Shown here: one piece after another, positions 24,889 to 35,638 of the stretch
Numbering within the stretch: the first letter of the stretch is position 1
How the letters are laid out: the number at the start of each line of letters is the position of its first letter
Assembly (NCBI GenBank): GCA_021030905.1
Contig: JAGFMI010000014.1
Span: forward strand, 558,001-622,000
Direction: 5' to 3'
Length of the DNA stretch: 64,000 nucleotides
From: Pyrenula massariospora
Taxonomy: Eukaryota > Ascomycota > Eurotiomycetes > Pyrenulales > Pyrenulaceae
Position numbers and translations under genes: made by a program
Notes under the pieces: generated by a model
Seen by the model: the letters and a program-made list of their open reading frames with translations, nothing else
The model's database searches: none
Told to the model about the DNA's origin: nothing

Positions 24889-26015
24889 ATGGCACTATCA
24901 CTCAATTCAGTTCTCGTACGACCTTTTGCTCTATAATAGTCTGAAGCTAATCAATTAACTAGGCTGTCAGCTGGACGATGAATGCGTTAGCTATTCTCTT
25001 CAGCATTGGGCGATACGTCATCCGGCTAAAAATGCTTGATGGATTCCACTGGGACGACCTCTCGCATTTTCTTGCATTGCTGCTGATGACGATTTCAACG
25101 GCAGTGATTACAGGTCTAGCTGACCTTATTCGCTCGGTGGAGCTATTTTTGCACCACAAATCTACGACCAAACCAGATTTGCATAAATACCTGCAAGCAA
25201 ATGTTTATGTAACAATTTTCGGGTTTAGTTGTCTTTGGGCCGTCAAAGTCACCTTTCTTATCCTTTATCGTATGTTGTTTGGGATCTCAAAACGCTTTCG
25301 AAAAGCTTGGTGGGCGGTCGCTTTATTTGTTTTTCTAAGCTATTGGGCTATCATCGGTGTTTTATTGACACAATGTGGCGGATCCGCTTCACACCTCCTT
25401 GACATAGGTTGGTTCTAAACGATTCTTCTAGTATTACTGTGGGCTAAAGAAGCCTTAGAGGTCTGCAGCACCCCAGCTTCGATCAGATTCCAGCGGAAGC
25501 AGTTTATCATTACCAGCGCTCTGAATATCGCCACAGACTTTGCAAGTACGTTTCGATCTCTCTAATATAGCTCCTTGTGACTCAAGATTCTAGTTCTCGG
25601 ACTACCCCTTCCTATGCTACGCAGTTTACAGGTAAAGAGAAAAGAAAAAATCGGCCTTGGAATTATTTTCAGCCTTGCTCTTGCTGTGGTTGGTTTCGAT
25701 GCTTTGCGTTTAGGCGAGTCATTGAAGGGAACTGGACACGATGATAACACACTGTGGGGTCAACTGGAGAGTAGCATCGCAATCATCGTCTCGGCCTTGC
25801 CAACTTACAACGTTTTACTGCACCGTGCCAAGAAGGCGAACGAATATCCCGGAGACTCTAAAAGTCGTCTCGCGTTTTCAGAGCATTCGAAAGCTACTGG
25901 TAGCAGCAAAAACAGTGTCAGCAAAGATAGTGTCAGCAAAGACAGTGTGACCGTCCACAGCTATCGGGAAGATATACCACTAAGAACTGTTCACGACAAT
26001 CAACACGACGTCTAG
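24889..26015 (+). CDS. PTH11-like / rhodopsin-domain integral membrane protein
   Basis: Four exons, 24889-24915, 24963-25407, 25459-25545 and 25594-26015, join in frame (introns 47, 51 and 48 nt) to give 326 aa. The second intron removes an in-frame TAA and has a GGGCTAAAG branch point. Several hydrophobic helices are visible: NALAILFSIGRYVI, LLLMTISTAVITGLADL, VYVTIFGFSCLWAV, WAVALFVFLSYWAIIG, QFIITSALNIATDFA, GLGIIFSLALAVVG and SSIAIIVSALPTY. This fits a seven-helix protein. The family pattern of helix 5-6 (SIRFQRKQFIITSALNIATD) and the proline-rich ILGLPLPML match the fungal rhodopsin/PTH11-like superfamily. The hydrophilic tail contains two tandem SVSKD repeats. The family is implicated in sensing surfaces or ligands; the ligand is unknown. 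Confidence 0.82.
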
Positions 26016-26643
26016 GGCAGAGTTAGAGAGCCTATTTCTCAGAGCAGAACAAGCATTTACGTGACAAATCAGTTGGGACTGCTTAAGTGACTGGGATGCA
26101 AGATGTTTATACAAGTTGTCCAAAGGCAAAGTGCGCCTCAACCTGGTCACTATTAGAGAGCTGACAGACTCGGATACATAATCGTCTTTCTTTCCCCTGG
26201 ATGGAGGAGGATAGAAATTGGGGCGATTCACCTCTATGTCAAAAGCTAGCATTGATGTTCATTCACGGCAGTAATTATGACTTTTAACACTCGCATACGC
26301 CGTGAAATTATAACGCTCGTGTCTTAAGACAGACTATCCCCAAGTGATAGCTGACACAATATATCCAAAAAGCTCCACTTTTCCACAGATGTCTTCTTCT
26401 CAGCCAAAAGTTAGCCTCTTATTGTCTTGTTTGCGCTGAAAATGAACATGGACAATTATTACTTTCACAAATACAGAGAGAATCAAGCACTTATAGATCA
26501 ACAATGATTCTTTTGAATGAGTGAGTGACTACTTGGTATTATCTCTAAATTCTGGTACAAATTTCGGTGAATGCGGCCGAACACTGAAACATTCAAAATC
26601 CCCATTCCCTGAGGCAAAGGTCCACCTACTCCTCCTCAGTTTC
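26016..26643. other. Intergenic, no gene seen
   Basis: Convergent ~0.6 kb between the PTH11-like gene and the short secreted peptide gene. AT-rich; no ORF accepted. Confidence 0.5.
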
Positions 26644-26891
26644 TTAATCCGTATCGTCGAGCTCATAGCTAGCCCAAGCGATCTCTTTTCCTAATTAGCT
26701 AGACCCAGACAAAGGACTCATCAGGTATGATATACCATTTGGGGTAGGACTATTTGCGTCGGTCACGTCTACTTCTGTTAGCTTTTATTCGTCGAATGGA
26801 TGGGTAAGTGGTCACCTTGAGGAATTGCTAGAGCGGTAGTCTGGACGAGAAGGAGGGAGGCGAAGACGAGAAAGATCTTGATGTATTGCAT
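26644..26891 (-). CDS. Short secreted peptide (~53 aa) with signal peptide; possible precursor peptide
   Basis: This gene is too short for usual ORF finding. Exons 26891-26816, 26774-26736 and 26690-26644 join in frame to 53 aa. Intron 1 (41 nt, GTGACC...GCTAACAG) and intron 2 (45 nt, GTATAT...GCTAATTAG) both have near-ideal branch points. If intron 2 is retained the frame stops after 51 aa. The first ~22 residues (MQYIKIFLVFASLLLVQTTA) are a clear signal peptide ending at a LALA-type site. The mature part of ~30 residues is acidic, has no cysteine and ends in a segment with Trp and Tyr (KEIAWASYELDD). A TATA-like CTATAAG lies at 26953-26947, about 55 nt upstream of the ATG. It is divergent from the UstYa-like gene 1.6 kb away. 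It could be a small effector, a signalling peptide or a natural-product precursor; function unknown. Confidence 0.5.
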
Positions 26892-26946
26892 GATGAACGT
26901 GATGATGATGCTAATGGCAAGACTGCTTTGTGGTACCAGAAGGATG

Positions 26947-26953
26947 CTTATAG
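26947..26953 (-). promoter_or_regulatory. TATA-like box of the short secreted peptide gene
   Basis: CTATAAG on the minus strand about 55 nt before the ATG at 26891, a typical spacing for a short fungal leader. Confidence 0.4.
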
Positions 26954-28520
26954 ACTGCTAGTAGAGTTAGGCTTCTGCAGGTGATCAGGCTGTTCGATCT
27001 TTCACCATTTTATAAGGCACAATGGTAAGCTACGTAGACAGGATGGGGGCCTTGCTTTTCAACTTGAATTCTCAAAGTCTTCGTCAAGGCAGCTTCTTGC
27101 TCAGTGGGCTAAAAGCTCAGTAAGCCTTCGACACCTAGCGTGAAGCTAAATTCCAATCGGAAGCTGACGTCAAGATTGTTTCAGATGTATTGCGAATGGA
27201 TGTTGCAGGTGACAGGAATCGCCCTGGAGTCGCCATCGGACTAAGGAGTTCGTGCCACTGATCGTGGGGCAGCCGTTCCTTTAGAAATGTTTTAACAACC
27301 AATCGAAAGCTGATAAAGGATCTACATAGGGAAAAGCATAATCACCCATGCGAGTAAGTATGTGCCAAAGGCGGACATCTTTCTAAGCTTTAGGAAGGAG
27401 GTCGTAGGGGTTACGCGGACCAGCTCTCCAATAGATCGAGGAGACTAATCTCACGTATTGAGCGATAGACTCGCGGTCTCGAGCGTCCTGAAGTCACATC
27501 ACACAGTATTGGTAAGTCTAGTCAAAGAATTGCCTATCATTGGGTGACTTTAAAGCGGCGCAGATGTAAATGTCGTAAAAGAGGAAGCTATACTTTAGAT
27601 TCTTAGCGGCTCTTGCCGCTGTGAAAAGGGATGATGACGCTTCCGATCCTTAGTTGACGACGGAGTATGGTGAGGCTCTAACTACCGGACCGTTACCCTC
27701 TTAGCGCCAGGTGCCGCAACAGATATGAACTCACAACCAGGTGGATAATTCAAGCTTTAATGGCTTCACGGGTGGCTGCTGAAGTTTCCCAGTTCAACGT
27801 TGGCGAATCAATGCATGAGATACTATCGTAGGTGCGAAAGATTCTTAAGTTTTTCTTGACATCGGCCCCCAAACATGTTAGGAGCTTTCGCTAGCATGAC
27901 AAGGCGGAATTCTTCACCCTAATTCTCCAACGACAGCAGCTGTGCCACAGCGGCGCATCCCCTTCAGCTGCGGCACAACCCTGTGTAGCTTGAGGAATCG
28001 TTCGGTCTGGCCATCCACTGCTTGGTAACTCGTCCGCCGCAAATCAGGCTATGTCGTGATTGCGTCAACCTTCCATGAACATCAATCGTCATTCCTACCA
28101 AGCTTTCCGCTCCAACCGGCTCATGCCTATTGGTGTTTCCCGTTGGTGGCAACCCATGTTCACTAGGTGTCAACTGACGTAGTGATTCCCATTGAGCTTC
28201 AAAGTGAGTTAGTTGGTTCATTGCTCATATTCGGCAAGGGGCCTTATTTGAAGTACGGATCACAAACGGTCAGGCTTTGAGTTCCTACAAGGATGGGGCG
28301 AAGGCGGCATCTGTTGCTATGAAGGCGCCTAATATGAGCTATGGTACCTTGGCCTTTACATAACTTGTGTTGAGGTTTAAGGACCTTCAGGACAATACTC
28401 TGCCTCGGACCATGGATTTTATACCTACCGATTCGGACTCGATCAAACCATGAACACCTCCAAGGCTCTTGCTTCAAAAACAGGGCACAGCCTTCGGAAC
28501 AACATCAGGTATAGTACGTC
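26954..28520. other. Divergent intergenic region
   Basis: About 1.6 kb between the short peptide gene (minus) and the UstYa-like gene (plus). An 85-codon minus frame at 27964-28221 has no domain or signal peptide and is not accepted. No repeat structure was recognised. Confidence 0.4.
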
Positions 28521-29324
28521 ATGTCAAGAATTCTAGAATTGGAAGCCCAAAAGCCTCTGCTGGAGTCCTATCCCGCATCACTTGCGTCGGCCACGGACTC
28601 GGACTCACCACAGTCTAGACAAGCCTCGAATCAAGGACGACGCTGGTGGCTAGCCCACGCTGTGCTTGTCCTCACAGCTGTCGGTCTAAGTATATACAAT
28701 CTATATGTCATGTTCACGGCACCTTTGGGCAATGCGCCACTACAAGCGACATTTTCGCCTGCTCTCGCCGAACTAGGAGAATACTCTCGCACCGTACGCT
28801 TCAACGGTTCAGTCTTCTCCGATTCACCATTCAAGGGCGACCCCCTCGAGCCAGAAGTGCATAATGCATGGGCCTCCGTGATTCACTACGGCATATTTAG
28901 CATCTCAGAAGATACCATACAGAAGATTGGAGCCTCAAAAGACTCCGTCCAACTCCCACTAGACGACGGAGGTGGCTACATGGCAGTAATGGAAGTCTTC
29001 CACCAACTCCACTGCCTTCGATCTCTACTGGAAGCTACATACCCGACGCAAAACGATCTCGCAAGAACAAACCTGACTTATCGCCAACACCTTGACCACT
29101 GCGCCGATATTCTACGCCAGAAATTGATGTGCGACGGCGACCTGGGGATGGTGTCCTACAACTGGGTCAAGCATCTGAGCCATCCCACGCCGAACTTTAA
29201 TACAGTGCACCAGTGTCGCGACTTTGACGCCATTTATCGGTGGGCCGCAGAGCATGCGGTCCGGGGTCCGGGAGAGCGGTTCGAGAAACCGGTGGATGCT
29301 GTGCAGCTTGACGATTTCCCGTAG
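28521..29324 (+). CDS. UstYa-like (DUF3328) oxidase
   Basis: An intronless CDS of 267 aa, the usual length. There is a cytosolic N-terminus of ~42 residues, one membrane helix (~43-66, LAHAVLVLTAVGLSIYNLYV) and a luminal domain. The two family HxxHC motifs are present as HQLHC (161-165) and HLDHC (190-194), and the C-terminal QCRDF block is at 231-235. UstYa proteins are known from the ustiloxin, asperipin, phomopsin and cyclochlorotine pathways, where they catalyse oxidative cyclisation, hydroxylation or chlorination of peptides in the secretory pathway; the HxxHC motifs are thought to bind the metal. The helix orientation here would place the catalytic part in the ER/Golgi lumen. A short secreted peptide gene lies divergently upstream and a second convergently 350 bp downstream. 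Confidence 0.9.
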   Translation: MSRILELEAQKPLLESYPASLASATDSDSPQSRQASNQGRRWWLAHAVLVLTAVGLSIYNLYVMFTAPLGNAPLQATFSPALAELGEYSRTVRFNGSVFSDSPFKGDPLEPEVHNAWASVIHYGIFSISEDTIQKIGASKDSVQLPLDDGGGYMAVMEVFHQLHCLRSLLEATYPTQNDLARTNLTYRQHLDHCADILRQKLMCDGDLGMVSYNWVKHLSHPTPNFNTVHQCRDFDAIYRWAAEHAVRGPGERFEKPVDAVQLDDFP

Positions 29325-29674
29325 TGGTTTGGTGGGCACGTGTATGTGTTTGTATCTCTTGGAACAAGAGTGCTTTCGAGCTCATGCAGATGTGATAGGC
29401 ATTTCACACTACTCCATATAAGCAAGAATATTTCCAACTCATATGCCCTGGTCCGTTGGAGCAGCAATGTATGGACTCTGACAGCAGATGTAGGAGTGTG
29501 GGATAGCTTTGTGCGAAAGGACCTTCTTACCCCGAAGAAACTTTCAATCCAACATTTTGTCGACAACCCATCGATCTCAACATTCCGTTAACCCCCTCTC
29601 CTCCCCTCTCTTTCCCCGTCCCCTCACCCACCTCCCATCTTCCCCTTCCCTCCCCCCCCAATCCCCCAAACCCC

Positions 29675-29936
29675 TCAAGAATCACACCCGCAAGTCTTCC
29701 GCATCCCAGTGCACCCCTCACAGTCCTTCTACAATCACCACCTATCGTCAGCAAGCCTGCCACGCCACAAACCTAACGGGGAAAAAGGGTCGACTTACGC
29801 CGCACTCGATGCACCAATCGTAACCACCAACACTCTGGCGCTCCTCCAGCACGGCCGCCTTTTTGGGGACCGGGTCCGCGAGGACGGTGGTGAAGAGGAG
29901 GGTGAAAAGGGTTAGGGCTAGGGAGGTGGAACGCAT
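29675..29936 (-). CDS. Small cysteine-rich secreted protein (~63 aa)
   Basis: Two exons, 29936-29799 and 29728-29675, are joined by a 70-nt intron with a consensus GTAAGT donor and TGTAG acceptor (phase 0). Without splicing the frame runs into an unrelated tail. The ATG at 29936 is chosen because a signal peptide follows at once (MRSTSLALTLFTLLFTTVLA, cleavage after ADP or LA). A charged pro-segment (PVPKKAAVLEERQ) leads to a ~30-residue tail with six cysteines in the pattern C-x2-C-x3-C-x2-C-x6-C-x-C (positions ~42, 45, 49, 52, 59, 61). Six cysteines in a tiny secreted protein is typical of fungal effectors or antimicrobial-type peptides, but the pattern matches no family I can name. It converges on the UstYa-like gene. 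Confidence 0.6.
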
Positions 29937-30874
29937 TCCGAAATTCGAGGTTTGGGTGGTTTTGGATTGGGATGTGTTTTCCCTGGTATACAAATAATCT
30001 CTCGTATCCTGTTGGGGATTGCGAGAAGTAATTAAATGATGATTAAATGTCGAGCCCGGGTGGCAGGGGTGGAACTTATATCCTCAAGCGACAGACGGTG
30101 AAATTTGTGAGGATGGTTTATGAGTTCGACCAACATCTCTCTCCCGTCCTCTGTCTCCATCTAACACGTCCCGAGAACTTCTTCAGATCCTCAAAAAGGT
30201 TCCACACACCCAGAACGCCTATGTGTTTCGCGACATCAAGCTTTGGAGTTGGAAATCTGAGCATTTGCTTTTTCGGGACAACGCATCTCCTATCTCCACC
30301 ACAATAGATGGCCGATCGAACGCGGGGCGGTTGTGTTACAAGATCGTTCCGTCCTGTCTGTGTTGGAGGCGTGTTCCCGATTTGGGTGGTCGGTCTAATT
30401 CGCTGTTATGGTTGGGGGCTGGACAATGAGGTTCTGTTTTCGCGGTCCGAGTCACGTGACCTTATTCTGGGGGCGGGAGAGGGTTGTGATCGGTCAAGGT
30501 CGAGTGGAAGATTGAGAGCTGGTTGATGGGATGTTGGTAGTCAATTTGGGGATACGTAAAGAGTCGTTGGTTGCGGAATCGAGTGTCGTTAGTAAGGGTA
30601 TATGTCAAACATTTTTGTCTAGAATAGAAGTTGAATCCTTTCACTAGCTTGATGTCGAAGCTCAATGACCTGATCGGAGATCCAAATATCTTGAAGAAGT
30701 CGGTATAGACATCGGAGAGCCAAAGGAAATTGTTAGAATGGGAAACAACTGTGGCGCTTTCCTGCGGGAGGCCGAGCATCATTCCTACCGTCGATATCTT
30801 CAACCACTCTCTGGTAAGCCCTCGGCGACGGCCTCTGAATGCATTTTCATGTCTTGTTCCTCATTGCTGATCGT
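29937..30874. other. Intergenic, no gene seen
   Basis: About 0.9 kb between the Cys-rich peptide gene and the 3' end of the EEP-fold gene. A GTCACGTGAC palindrome (a bHLH-type CACGTG box) occurs at about 30451-30460. Confidence 0.5.
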
Positions 30875-31966
30875 TTATTCTTTACCCTTTCTCTCCTTTT
30901 CCTCACGTTCTCCCTCCGCCTCGCAAACGACAAGCTCCGCCTTCAGTCCTTCATGATCAGTAACCCATGCTTCTTCACTTCCACGTTCCAAACGATACCC
31001 CGAAGCCTCCTCTCCCTCAAAGACAACACCCATCCCGAACTTCTCAAGACTTTTCACCTCCATCGCCCCACACAAAAGGACCTTGTCCATCCGTGACGGC
31101 CCAAACCTCTCCCTCTCCGCCCTCCCAACCATATAACCCCACGTATACCCCTCTTCCCTATCCTCCTCCCCACCCAGCTCAAGATACGCATCCTTCAACC
31201 CATTCTCCTCGTGCAACGTCCGATCAAATTCCTGAATGGCATTCAAATCCCCCGCAACAATTCCAGCATCCACCCCATCCTCATGCAGATAACGCGCAGC
31301 AGTCGCCATCTGCCGATCTCGAAACGGTACCTCCCTCGCCAAACTCTCCAGATGCGTATTACACACCCTCACCATCCCTCCCTGTTTGGTCGGCATGTCG
31401 ACAAACAGCCCATCCCTCCCCATATCGCTAGGCTTGTACCGCACGCGGAACACCTCTGAGACCGGGAGGCGGCGGTCGATGAGCGAGACGGTGCCGTACC
31501 AGGAATCATCGGCGTCCCAGTGCGAGTCGTCGATGTCTGTGAGGTAGAAGCGGGACTGGATCCAGGGCGTGGATTTGATGAGGTCAAGGTCTGAGGGGAG
31601 ATTCTCTTGGAGGAGGATGATGCAGGGGTGGTGATTTGATGGGAGGAGGGTGTGGAGGTGAGCGAGGGCGGCGGACATGCGGGGGTTGGGGAGTGGGGCG
31701 AGCATGTCGATGTTCCAGGTGTAGAGAGTGAGGGGGGAGGAGTGTTGGAGAGGAGGGTAAGGGGTGGGGAGGACGATGGGGGTCCAGGTTGTAGTGGAGG
31801 CGGAGAAGGTGTAAAGGGGTTGGGGGATAGGCTCGTTTTGGGGGACGGAGATTGAAGTGGCGGAGATGATGGAGGAGGCTATGGAGAAGGCTTTTCTTCG
31901 AGCCATTGCTGGGCGACGAAGGAATGCACGACAGCTTGTGATTTTCCTGTGAAGCATACACAGCAT
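30875..31966 (-). CDS. Endonuclease/exonuclease/phosphatase-fold protein (TDP2-like)
   Basis: A single exon of 363 aa from the ATG at 31966, or 343 aa if the ATG at 31906 (MARRKAFS) is used; the first 20 residues carry no family feature. Motifs of the EEP fold appear in order: TWNIDML (Asn85), LLQEN (Glu121), NTHLESL (His205), GDLNAI (Asp240, Asn242), RMDKVLL (Asp294) and TDHEGL (Asp337-His338). All catalytic and metal ligands of the Mg/Mn-dependent phosphodiesterase fold are therefore present. The TWNIDML...QEN arrangement is closest to tyrosyl-DNA phosphodiesterase 2-like proteins, which remove topoisomerase II adducts, but assignment within the superfamily is not secure. The C-terminus is a run of Glu/Lys/Arg. 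Confidence 0.82.
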   Translation of the reverse strand: MLCMLHRKITSCRAFLRRPAMARRKAFSIASSIISATSISVPQNEPIPQPLYTFSASTTTWTPIVLPTPYPPLQHSSPLTLYTWNIDMLAPLPNPRMSAALAHLHTLLPSNHHPCIILLQENLPSDLDLIKSTPWIQSRFYLTDIDDSHWDADDSWYGTVSLIDRRLPVSEVFRVRYKPSDMGRDGLFVDMPTKQGGMVRVCNTHLESLAREVPFRDRQMATAARYLHEDGVDAGIVAGDLNAIQEFDRTLHEENGLKDAYLELGGEEDREEGYTWGYMVGRAERERFGPSRMDKVLLCGAMEVKSLEKFGMGVVFEGEEASGYRLERGSEEAWVTDHEGLKAELVVCEAEGEREEKERKGKE

Positions 31967-33466
31967 TTGACAGCTCTTATCTCGCCTATATATTTCTTCA
32001 GCCAGGCTAGCTGTTCAATTATTTTTAGTTTATGATTAGGGGAGAACATGCGTGGGGGTGTCGATGCACGACAGCAAGGCCCCCGCGGAAGTCGCGTAGA
32101 AGAGAACTCGCTAAACTTGCCCTTTTTCAAGCTGCGGCATTTGAGATAAATCTTTGAGAAATAGTAATTTAGCATCAAGAAACGGCCAACTGACAAGAAG
32201 ATTCGACGATGCCAATGGAGAAGGTAGCTACAACTATAGCGTTGGAATGTTGCATGGAAGAGATTGTTGACCCTCTGGGCAGAATCTTGGGATATCAGGC
32301 CGAAATGCTAACTCAATGGCGAAAACGTCTACCTCAATCTAAGGCTCTAGATTTTCATCAGGAAAGCACCATTGGGCAAGTGCATTCATTAAGGTGATCT
32401 GCCAACTGCTTTTTCCTCGATACTCTGCTTTCGGATACTTTGCTTTAGTCCCTTCGCGACTTATAGTAGGACAGTCTTGCTAGGTCCAAGCAGTTCGGCC
32501 AAGCTTGACTAGTGCAAGATCGAGTTCATACTCATACCAAGTGTTGCTCTGAGGGAGACTACTCTGAGGGACGATGCCGAGGATGCTAAAAGTCTGCCGC
32601 TCAAAGATGTGAGCAATCTCCAAGATCGCTTTTTCCAAAGACCCAGCAAGAGCCTGACCATAAGTATGATTCAATTGATCGTGTTAGAAGAGGATGTCGG
32701 TGAAGTGGTTCTTGCATTTATAATACTGCTTCCCACGACGATAGAGCGAGGTGTGACTTCCTTTCCCATCAACCATAAAATACTGAGTTCGGCCTAATTC
32801 CTCTAAAATGGACAACAAACCCCTTGTAAGAAACAGTTTTGGTGAACTCTATGTCGCTAAGTACTAAGTTCAGTAGGTTTGTTGTGGACAATGGGAGGGC
32901 GATGGATATGGGAAATACAATTGTATTATAGACTCTTTTTGACTGTCTGATGCGATGAAGCACTCGTAAAGAGCTGTAGTAGTGTCACACATCTGTTAAA
33001 ATACCTTTGAACATCTTCGTCTACCGCTCGCTATTAAACATTCCCCAAACCTCAAATCTTTTGAAAGCAATTGCATTAGTATAAGACTATATGCCGCACG
33101 ACTGTTTAGGTGCAGCGGTGGCAAGCGAAACAGAAACTATCTAGGCCACCAACCTTCTGACCACACAACGTTGACGAGCCCCCTAGCATCCGGATAAACA
33201 TATTCTCCATGACGATAAAAGAGAATTAAACGATGAGGTAATCGATGGCCTGTGTAGAATATCCAGTGCTCATTCCGACATAAAGTGCAATTCTCCCGTT
33301 GCTTACGCAACTTCTAAAGAAGATGCTTGTGCAAGGGTGCTTGAGCTCCAGTTGATCGTCCGAGATAGACTCTCGAGACGTTCACAATTAGGCGTTGATG
33401 GAGGCTTGTGCCGGTAAGCTCACTAGTGAGGCAGGTAGGGTCGAAATCATTGACTTCGTGGCCGTC
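31967..33466. other. Intergenic, no gene seen
   Basis: About 1.5 kb. Only ORFs of about 60 codons with no recognisable content. An extra 3' exon of the following minus-strand gene may extend to about 33310: a GTAAGT donor lies just before its stop, and an open segment follows a CACAAG acceptor. Confidence 0.4.
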
Positions 33467-35638
33467 TCAGTCGATACTGGCACTTACGTCGGTTTTCAGG
33501 GAGCCAATGAGATCGACAATAGTGGGCGATAGCGGAATTCGACCAGGTCTTGATATCCCCGGCGCACGTGCTGCTTGGAGCTGATCTGCTAAGATCATTT
33601 CGTGGGAATTAAGTTCCTCCAGTAGGGTAGAAGAGCGGCCAGAGGTTGTGAAGAAGATCTTGAACACTCGAGGCGGTGAGGTCGAGCTGCATTTTTCGCC
33701 ATATTGTCGAAAAACTCTGAGAAGCTGGGTTAGGTAGGGATTGTGCTCGGATGGGCTCTCGAGAGCCTGAAAATTGTCGATGATACAGAATAGAGGTGAA
33801 GGTGAGGCTCTAAGAAGGAATTGAAGTATATTCAAAGCTAATACAAGGGACTCATCAGTTCCACTCAGGTCGGTAATAGGAAACTTCTCTACAGATTCAA
33901 AATTTCCAGGTAAGTGATCTATCAGCTGAGTTATTAGCGCGTAGACAAGATTGACTAGTGCTGCTAGCTCTGATCCAGTATCTTTTTCAGTTTCATCTTC
34001 AGTTTCATCAGTGGATAGAGTGCATGAGGCGTGGATTAGAGACGTGTTAGCTGAAGTGACAAGATGGCAGATGGCAGCGGCAAGATGTGAAGCCGAGTTC
34101 GGAATCGTCGTTTGCCTTGGTCTAGTAATGCATAGTGAATGTGAGCCTTTGTCAGGGAGCCAGCCCTCCAACGATGCAGCCACTACAGCCTCAACAAATT
34201 GTGTGCCAAGGTTCTCGGCAGATACGAGAGAACCACATCGTTTCCGATTAGTGCGGATGTGTTGACCCAGATTCGTTAAAGAAAACTTCGTAATGACATT
34301 TCGATTACCTGAGGTTGTCAGCCGGACTCTCGACATGCTACAGGCAAATACCATGAGGATCTGTTAAATTGATGCTTTGAGGCGTATCCTGCCGTAGCGC
34401 CGAATTACTCTCCGGCGTTTGAACTCGATCTGTGAGCAAAGTGTTAGGTTGAATATTGGCGTCACTTAGATATGACGAACTATCGTTTGAATCCATGAGC
34501 CGGGGAGATTTGGGAGCATCACCGGGAGCGCACGGTCCAAACATTTTCAGCTGCCCTTTCATATAGCCTCGGATCTCCTGGACTATAAGATTTGTTGTTC
34601 GACTTTCCACATACATGCTTTGTTGTGCTCGTCGCCTAATGTTATCAGAAAATCTTCGGATTTCAATAATGTCAGACTCAAATTCCTCGTAAGAGTCCTC
34701 TTTAAAAGCGTGAAGAAACCTCTTCGCTCTCGATTTAGTGTACCAAGACATAGCTCTCTCAAGGAATCTGAAGATTTGACAATATAATACGGCCACCATC
34801 TCTCTAAGATCTGTGCCTGAGAAGAGTTTGGTTTCCAATAAGCAATGCAAGACAATCTCATTTATTTCAATGATAGCTCGAGAGAGCCCTTCCGCAACCT
34901 TGCGGTATGTAGCGGAAGCCTAAATTTTTTCAGCCTTTAAGTAACGGTTTCGATAAGACCAGAATGCGTACTTTGATCAACACTTGTAAAGATCCGCAGA
35001 GAATAGAAGCGTAATTATTGCTTTGTGGGAGTACTGTCAAGAATTCCTTGTGGACATGTACTGTCTCCAATAGGCGTCTCAACTTTGCTATCGCATTCTC
35101 ATATACGCCTTCTTTCCTGGCCAGCCACGATGCCTGCACTTTCTCAACAACGCTCTTAATGCCATCCCAGTTCAAGTCACGATTGTTGAGCTGATTTTGG
35201 TCTTCGATGGACAGATTTTGCTGGAAAGCTTTCCAGGCTTTGAAGAGCTTGGTTGCTTTATCATCGAGAGGCCAAAGCTCGTAAGATCTACCATGGGATA
35301 AGATAGAGAACCAGTAAGTCTCATTAAGCCGATAGGACTTAATATCAAGAACTGTGAAAGGGACAGACTTACCCTGGTGTCTTTTCCGATGTCAAACGAT
35401 CAAGCCAATATTCCAATTCCTGCGAATGAACGTGGTGATCGTCTTTGTAAAAGGTAGCAGTCTCAGCAGAACCCTCGTGATACCCGCATCCCCTCCTCTC
35501 TCCAGTGATCCTGGATAAACTTTCTCTTGGTTGAATTCGCTGTCTAGGGATTTCCGTGCCATCCTCAGGCAAAGCAATCGACTGGGCAGCCATAGGCTGG
35601 TGCAGAATTTCCGCGTGGGGAGGTCGCTGTGCTTGCAT
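33467..35638 (-). CDS. DUF7708-like fungal protein, possible STAND/NLR-related
   Basis: Four exons, 35638-35398, 35351-34972, 34919-34352 and 34308-33467, give 676 aa in frame. Intron 1 uses a weak GTTTGA donor (46 nt). A nearby consensus GTAAGT would leave a 21-nt intron and break the frame, so it is not used. The N-terminal half (AWKAFQQNL..., SVVEKVQASWLARKEG, YREVAEGLSRAI-type helices) resembles the DUF7708 domain found at the N-terminus of fungal NACHT/ankyrin proteins. The C-terminal half contains a Walker-B-like PLFCIIDNF and a helical pattern as in P-loop ATPases, but no Walker A (GxxxxGKT) is visible. It is either degenerate or a partial NLR-like protein. It is divergent from an AAA ATPase 0.5 kb away, which suggests co-expression. 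Domain naming is by impression. Confidence 0.55.

Noticed and set aside
25408-25458. PTH11-like gene as a pseudogene because of an in-frame TAA
   Set aside because: A 51-nt intron with a CTAA branch point removes the stop and joins two well-matched family segments.
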